A stretch of 64,000 bases of DNA, from NCBI RefSeq assembly GCF_003555545.1, contig NZ_CP032157.1:6886546-6950545 (forward strand), in the 5' to 3' direction. Made by a program: the position numbers and the translations under genes. Every line of letters starts with the position of its first letter. Position 1 is the stretch's first letter. Positions 60,301-64,000 of the stretch are shown here, in pieces. This DNA is from Paraflavitalea soli. Its GTDB lineage: Bacteria > Bacteroidota > Bacteroidia > Chitinophagales > Chitinophagaceae. The notes under the pieces were generated by a model that ran no database searches, was not told the origin of the DNA, and saw nothing but the letters and a program-made list of their open reading frames with translations.

Positions 60301-60954
60301 CGTTTTGATGATGATGGGAACAAAGGCAGGTTCATCGAAAATACATCGATGATCGGTTCCTATGATAGTGCCACCGTTGCCGACGATAAAGCCCATGGCG
60401 GACTTATTTTGAATTATATCAGTGATAAAAGGAACAACCCGATCCTTACCTCCTGGGGCTCTTACATCAATATCCGCTTGCAGGGGTTCGCAGGGTTGAA
60501 TACCTATTCCAAATCATTTGCCCAGCTTATTCCCGAAGTATCCTTCTACAAGCCATTGAATGCAAGAGGTACTATAGTTCTGGCAAACCGCGTGGGCGGT
60601 GCTGTTACCGTAGGAAAGACGACTTTCTATCAATCTGTTTACCTCGGCGGGCATGAAAACCTGCTCGGTTTCAGACAATATCGTTTTGCCGGTGATCACA
60701 GCCTGTACAATAACCTGGAGATGCGCATTAAACTCACAGATATCGGAGGATATGTATTGCCGGGTATCATGGGCATGATCGCTTTTTATGACATTGGCCG
60801 GGTATGGCAAAAAGATGAACATTCCAAAAAGTGGCACAATGGCGTAGGTGGAGGCCTCTTCTTCGCCCCAGCCCAAATGATCGTTATCAGAGCATTGGCA
60901 GGGTATTCCAGTGAAGGGTGGTTGCCTTTCGTGGTAGTAGGCATGAGGTTTTAG
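57331..60954 (+). CDS. Metallophosphoesterase with kinase-like middle domain and Omp85-like barrel
   Basis: A 1207-residue exported protein. After a signal peptide (1-20, ending AHAQ) comes a calcineurin-like phosphoesterase (about 25-330) with RVILIGDAGE, YLGDNIYPTGMG, FIPGNHDWDRMGTKG, LASHHPF and HVAGHEHGLQF, all the metal ligands. The middle (about 400-700) has the pattern of an atypical kinase fold: LLIGDWDRHEDQWRW (Asp572-Gln579) then AIPRDRDQVFY (Asp599/Asp601), like the catalytic and metal loops of HipA or Fam20 proteins. The last 330 residues are a surface-antigen/BamA-like barrel (LGGHENLLGFRQYRFAGDHS, ending WLPFVVVGMRF). The phosphoesterase-barrel union is known in Bacteroidota; the kinase-like reading is mine. 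Start is the ATG at 57331; a TTG seven codons up is open. Confidence 0.88.
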   Translation: MKKHLSTLVLLCTVYLAHAQDSIVHRVILIGDAGEISKDQQHIIPMAAEMVIKGKTTVLYLGDNIYPTGMGLPGSKDEKKTQDILRSQYSPMRSNGAAVYFIPGNHDWDRMGTKGLAKIKSQWSFLDQQNDPLLKMVPPDGCPDPIEINMGDSLTVIAFDSEWWLFPYNKDNKETDCDCRTKEDVTARLIELLYKNRYKMIMLASHHPFQSYGHHGGYYSLKDHLFPFTAINKNLYIPLPVIGSLYPILRKTIVSPEDMGHPLYKSMIKNIDQYAARLPNLIHVAGHEHGLQFIKSGQVQVVSGAGAKRNYAREGKHSLFATSRSGFVTADLLLNNNLRFTYYSETPAGVKPSFSYTQQYVRVEEQEKLAIKAMPQDSITVVPLARFDSVGSFHRWLFGENYRKDYAMPTTFPVLHMSEIKGGLTPSRLGGGHQSKSLRLLDKEGKEWALRSVEKYPDVLLPEALRETFVKDLLSDNMSSNYPYGALVVPPIARLLGIPHSNPIIGWVAPDTALGIYSNTFANTLCLLEEREPLGESDNTPKMRRKVDEDNDNSFDSTLYLRARLLDLLIGDWDRHEDQWRWVPEKQGKGKKYLAIPRDRDQVFYTNQGVLPGLARMRWLLPFLQGFKSDYHNIEGILWESRALNGRFLVQFSYEDWMRITNEFVAAVTDSVLEEGLKQLPAAAYKLRHDEFLKILKDRRNNLPKAMKRYYTFLNKIVDIKVSDKHELVEITDAPDNGITIQINKLSKSRKTEDLLFKKTFSPDLTKEIRLYLSKGNDSVRINSTNNGVKMRIIGGEGSKSYEVAHGKGRIKLYEQEDNVTYTGDVNRLRKRLSNDSAHTAFVPVDLYNVTMPLATIGLNVDDGFLLGAGFKHIRKQGFRKKPYSKVTSYSGIQQLLVSHSFSTKAYKIDYKGEWIHVFGKADVITQAIIKAPNNTTNFFGRGNETEFDKTGNFKKYYRARFNTYQAWAALRWGNTKGSSISVGPAAQIYRFDDDGNKGRFIENTSMIGSYDSATVADDKAHGGLILNYISDKRNNPILTSWGSYINIRLQGFAGLNTYSKSFAQLIPEVSFYKPLNARGTIVLANRVGGAVTVGKTTFYQSVYLGGHENLLGFRQYRFAGDHSLYNNLEMRIKLTDIGGYVLPGIMGMIAFYDIGRVWQKDEHSKKWHNGVGGGLFFAPAQMIVIRALAGYSSEGWLPFVVVGMRF

Positions 60955-60971
60955 AAACGCGCATCATACAT

Positions 60972-63281
60972 ATGTTCAACCCCAAAACCATAATCGGTTC
61001 ATGGCTCATAGGCTGTGTCATAATAGGTACAGCATTGGGCGCTTTCGCACAAGCGTCCCCTGGCCGTTCCCACAAAGAACTGACAGCGCTGCTACAAAAT
61101 ACGGCGCCTGATACCAACCGCATTAAAATATTGCTGGAACTGGCCAGGTATTATGATGCCAAACCGGGAACATATGTAAATGAGGCCGACAGCGCATTTG
61201 CGTATGCTTCAAAAGCGAAACAGCTCAGTGATCAGCTGCAGGCTATGGCTTGGCAACACGAATGCCTGTTCTTATTGGGCGATATGTATTTTGAGCGTAG
61301 AGATTATGAACATGGCCGCGCATGTTTTTTACAAGTCATTACTGATCTTCAAAGGTCAGGTCAGAAAGAACAGGAAGCTATTGTTTGGACCAGGCTGGCC
61401 AATACCATTCCCGATAAAGTAGCGACCCATCCCGATAGTGCTTTTGCAGAACACATGCGCTACTTTAAAAAGGCGCGGGAACTCTACCAGCAAACCGGGA
61501 ATAAAGAAAAAGAAATTGCATCGACCAAAGATGTGGCAGATGTGTACCTGCACCAGGGAAAGCGCGATAGTGCAGAACAGGTATTACTCCGGGTGCTGAA
61601 AATGTACCAATCCATCCATTACGCCAACCTGCATTATACATATGATCTGCTGGCGGCAGTTTCTACCGCAAAAGGTAACTACCAACAGGCACTTTTCTAT
61701 GCCCTTGAAGCTGTCAAGAGCATGCAGGCTACTGCCGATAGTGCTTCTGCCGGCTTTTTTTACGGCAGGCTCGCGGGCATATACAAAGAATTAGGCCATA
61801 TTGATAAAAGTATCGAGTGGTACCAGCGAACAGTGGGATATTTCCAGCAAAGCGTTGAACGGGCCATACATAGCCCTATGTACAGGTACAATAGCCACCT
61901 GGTACGTGCATTGATCCTCCAAAAGAAAGAAAAACAGGCCCTCCAATCCTTATTGAACACCAGAGATAAATTCCCGCCTGTTCGCATGTCCGACAAACAA
62001 GCCGTGGCTATTTCCTTAGGCGATTGTTATACCGCTTTGAAACAATACGAGCTGGCAGAACAGTATTACCTGGAGATGGTGGCCTGGGAAGAAAAAATGA
62101 ACCAGGGTAATTCCTTCACATTCGATGTGTATTTTCTCATGGGTCAATTCTACCTCAACAGGCAACGCTTTGACCTGGCCCGTCCTTACCTCTCAAAAGC
62201 AATGGCCCTGGCTCCGGGTATAGCCATAGCGTCCAGGGTCAGGGATCTTCACTATTTAATGTTCAGGGTTGACTCCGCCACAGGCAATTACCTGTCCGCT
62301 ATCACCCATTTCAATAAACATAAAGCATTAAATGATTCCCTGTTCAATGAAAATAAAAGCAGGCAAATAGAAGAACTCCAGGTAAAATATGAGACCAGCA
62401 AAAAAGAAGAGAATATAGGGTTGCTCCAACAGAAAAATCAATGGCAGAATGACCAGTTAAAGCAGGCAAGGCTCACCGGCAATCTCACCATTGGAGCCGT
62501 AATCCTGCTGCTCATCATTGTAGCATTGCTGTACAATCGCTACCGTACACGCCAGCGCAACAACCATCGCCTGGAAATGAAGCAGGAAGAGATCAATGCC
62601 CAAAATTCCTCCCTGCAGCAACTCCTTACCGAAAAGGATAAGTTGCTCGAAGAAAAAGAGTGGCTGGTGAAAGAGATCCATCACCGGGTAAAAAACAACC
62701 TCCAGATCGTTATCAGCCTGCTCAATACACAAACCGCTTACCTCGACAACGAAGCAGCCCTTACCGCAATCCGGGATAGCCAGCACCGCATGCGCGCCAT
62801 GTCCCTCATCCACCAGCGACTGTACCAATCCGAAAAGGATTCCTGTATAGATATGCAGCATTACATCCGGGAGTTAGTCGATTATCTGGACGATAACTTC
62901 AACCTCGGCCATCGCATCCGCTTTGACCTGAGCATGGAAAAGATTGACCTGGATGTAGCGCAGGCTGTACCGGTTGGCCTTATACTCAATGAAGCCATTA
63001 CCAATGCCATCAAATATGCTTTCCCCGGCAACACGGCAGGCATCATTTCCGTTTCGATGAGCTTGGCAGATAACAACTTGCTATTGGTCATCAGCGACAA
63101 TGGACCGGGGTTGCCGGCCGGTTTTGACATAACAAAGATCAAATCCCTGGGCATGAGCCTCATGCAGGGACTCACACGACAATTAAATGGTACTTTTAAT
63201 ACCACAAACAACGATGGCCTTCAGATCACGATCCAATTTCCGGATGAGAAAATGACAAAATACAGTGCACTTACTGCATAG
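60972..63281 (+). CDS. TPR sensor histidine kinase (HisKA_2 type)
   Basis: A 769-residue membrane kinase. After a signal peptide or anchor (IIGSWLIGCVIIGTALGAFA) come TPR repeats (about 60-450; for example YFERRDYEHGRACFLQVITD), a coiled-coil stretch, one membrane span (about 500-522, NLTIGAVILLLIIVALLYNR), a HisKA_2 dimer domain with the phospho-acceptor His in KEIHHRVKNNLQIVISLLN (His570 or 571), and an ATPase domain with LILNEAITNAIKYAF and VISDNGPGLPAGF. The response regulator is not in the window. It begins 17 bp after the phosphoesterase gene, and a related TPR protein follows 48 bp later. The start is the ATG at 60972. Confidence 0.93.
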   Translation: MFNPKTIIGSWLIGCVIIGTALGAFAQASPGRSHKELTALLQNTAPDTNRIKILLELARYYDAKPGTYVNEADSAFAYASKAKQLSDQLQAMAWQHECLFLLGDMYFERRDYEHGRACFLQVITDLQRSGQKEQEAIVWTRLANTIPDKVATHPDSAFAEHMRYFKKARELYQQTGNKEKEIASTKDVADVYLHQGKRDSAEQVLLRVLKMYQSIHYANLHYTYDLLAAVSTAKGNYQQALFYALEAVKSMQATADSASAGFFYGRLAGIYKELGHIDKSIEWYQRTVGYFQQSVERAIHSPMYRYNSHLVRALILQKKEKQALQSLLNTRDKFPPVRMSDKQAVAISLGDCYTALKQYELAEQYYLEMVAWEEKMNQGNSFTFDVYFLMGQFYLNRQRFDLARPYLSKAMALAPGIAIASRVRDLHYLMFRVDSATGNYLSAITHFNKHKALNDSLFNENKSRQIEELQVKYETSKKEENIGLLQQKNQWQNDQLKQARLTGNLTIGAVILLLIIVALLYNRYRTRQRNNHRLEMKQEEINAQNSSLQQLLTEKDKLLEEKEWLVKEIHHRVKNNLQIVISLLNTQTAYLDNEAALTAIRDSQHRMRAMSLIHQRLYQSEKDSCIDMQHYIRELVDYLDDNFNLGHRIRFDLSMEKIDLDVAQAVPVGLILNEAITNAIKYAFPGNTAGIISVSMSLADNNLLLVISDNGPGLPAGFDITKIKSLGMSLMQGLTRQLNGTFNTTNNDGLQITIQFPDEKMTKYSALTA

Positions 63282-63329
63282 CCCGCTATGACATAACTGC
63301 CCTGGCAACGATAACCAAATCATTTCCCA

Positions 63330-64000
63330 ATGCTCAAATGGCTGCTTTTAACCTGCCTCACAGCATTCGCTGGCATCAATGCTGCGGCACAAAAGCAGTC
63401 CGTACAATCAACAACAGAACAACCCGGCAATCCTGCCGCACAAGCTGTCGCCCTGCTGAAGGCGGGAAAAATACCCGAAGGAAAAGCGGCATTTATGAAC
63501 CTCATAAAGAAGGCGCAGCAACAAAACAACAAAGAACAGGAAGCTGCGTGGTGGATGCAATTGGGCAATAGCCTGCCCGAAGAAGACACTGCTGCTGCCG
63601 GAAAGATCGCCAGCCTGCAAAAAGCATTGGAAGCGTATGAGTCGATACCCAACATTAAAAAACAGATAGCGCTTCTGGAAAAAATAGCCTCCCTATACAT
63701 CCGGCTGGATAATATGGACAAGGCCGAATTAGAATTGAATAAATTGTTACAACTACAGCAATCCCAGAGCATCCGGGAAATACAGAATACCTGCGATCTG
63801 CTCACCATAGTATACCGGGCCAAAGGCAATTTAAGCCAGGCGCTTTATTATGCCATGCAAGCCATCAAAATAGCCGAAGGTGTAAACGATTCTATCAAAT
63901 TAGGCCGTTTTTACAGCAGATTGTCCTTCGTTTACAAAGACCTGGAGCAACACGAACAATGCATGTACTGGCAAAGAAAGGCGTTTGAATGGCAGTTGCG
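63330..64000 (+). CDS. TPR protein, paralogue of the upstream histidine kinase, cut by the window end
   Basis: From the ATG at 63330 the frame is open to the window end, so 223 codons are visible and the gene continues. It starts with a signal peptide (MLKWLLLTCLTAFAGINAAA) and then repeats of the TPR type (LSQALYYAMQAIKIAEGV, RFYSRLSFVYKDLEQHEQCM). The wording matches the upstream protein (QQALFYALEAVKSMQA, FFYGRLAGIYKELGHIDKSI), so the two are paralogues from a tandem duplication. The missing part probably carries a histidine kinase domain; that cannot be checked here. Confidence 0.85.
   Translation, partial: MLKWLLLTCLTAFAGINAAAQKQSVQSTTEQPGNPAAQAVALLKAGKIPEGKAAFMNLIKKAQQQNNKEQEAAWWMQLGNSLPEEDTAAAGKIASLQKALEAYESIPNIKKQIALLEKIASLYIRLDNMDKAELELNKLLQLQQSQSIREIQNTCDLLTIVYRAKGNLSQALYYAMQAIKIAEGVNDSIKLGRFYSRLSFVYKDLEQHEQCMYWQRKAFEWQL

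Overview
The window looks like a chromosomal segment of a Bacteroidota bacterium, most likely of the family Chitinophagaceae. The reasons are two proteins with C-terminal sorting domains of the type IX secretion system, a TonB-dependent receptor with an N-terminal carboxypeptidase-like domain, -7 promoter boxes of the form TAnnTTTG in front of many genes, almost no Shine-Dalgarno sequences, and many small lipoproteins. No prophage, plasmid, CRISPR array or intact insertion sequence is visible.

Layout. 0-7 kb: a secreted adhesin-like protein, a PQQ sugar dehydrogenase and a TonB-dependent receptor. 7-16 kb: fumC, a LacI-family regulator, and divergent from it a cluster of planctomycete-type genes (DUF1549/DUF1553 cytochrome, DUF1501, TIM-barrel epimerase, DUF2231 cytochrome with leucine-rich repeats). 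16-25 kb: enoyl-CoA hydratase, lipoproteins, a B12-binding protein, gltX, a DUF6569-like protein, a polysaccharide deacetylase and tatD. 25-28 kb: one promoter, five tandem 101-bp pseudo-tRNA-Ser units and then one intact tRNA-Ser(GGA), followed by a short island with a GIY-YIG protein. 28-37 kb: an AraC regulator, a vanadium haloperoxidase-like lipoprotein, a glycerate kinase/GntP operon, an outer-membrane barrel, a seven-haem cytochrome, a START-domain protein and DUF92.

37.8-47.1 kb holds the most striking locus: a tightly packed operon of an FHA protein, a 28-residue membrane peptide, a PP2C phosphatase, a Ser/Thr kinase, one polypeptide that joins a SEDS (RodA/FtsW) glycan polymerase to a class B penicillin-binding transpeptidase, and a second FHA protein. 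Its content matches the actinobacterial fhaA-fhaB-pstP-rodA-pbpA-pknA-pknB locus, but it has a different order, a gene fusion and extracytoplasmic domains on both kinase and phosphatase. I infer a phospho-signalling module that controls cell-wall synthesis.

47-64 kb: a SUMF1-like protein with a secreted partner, a DUF3037/HipA-like pair, a large DUF3857-transglutaminase protein, an AraC regulator, ppk1, a metallophosphoesterase fused to an Omp85-like barrel, and two adjacent TPR proteins, the first a histidine kinase and the second cut by the window end.

Across the window there are several families of short repeats with a strict 7-nt or 21-nt register (AGCTCGN, TTAGCTN, GAYTGCC, TTCGTCC), some inside coding sequence (gltX, the PP2C gene), and a 29-bp hairpin found both between genes and inside ppk1.
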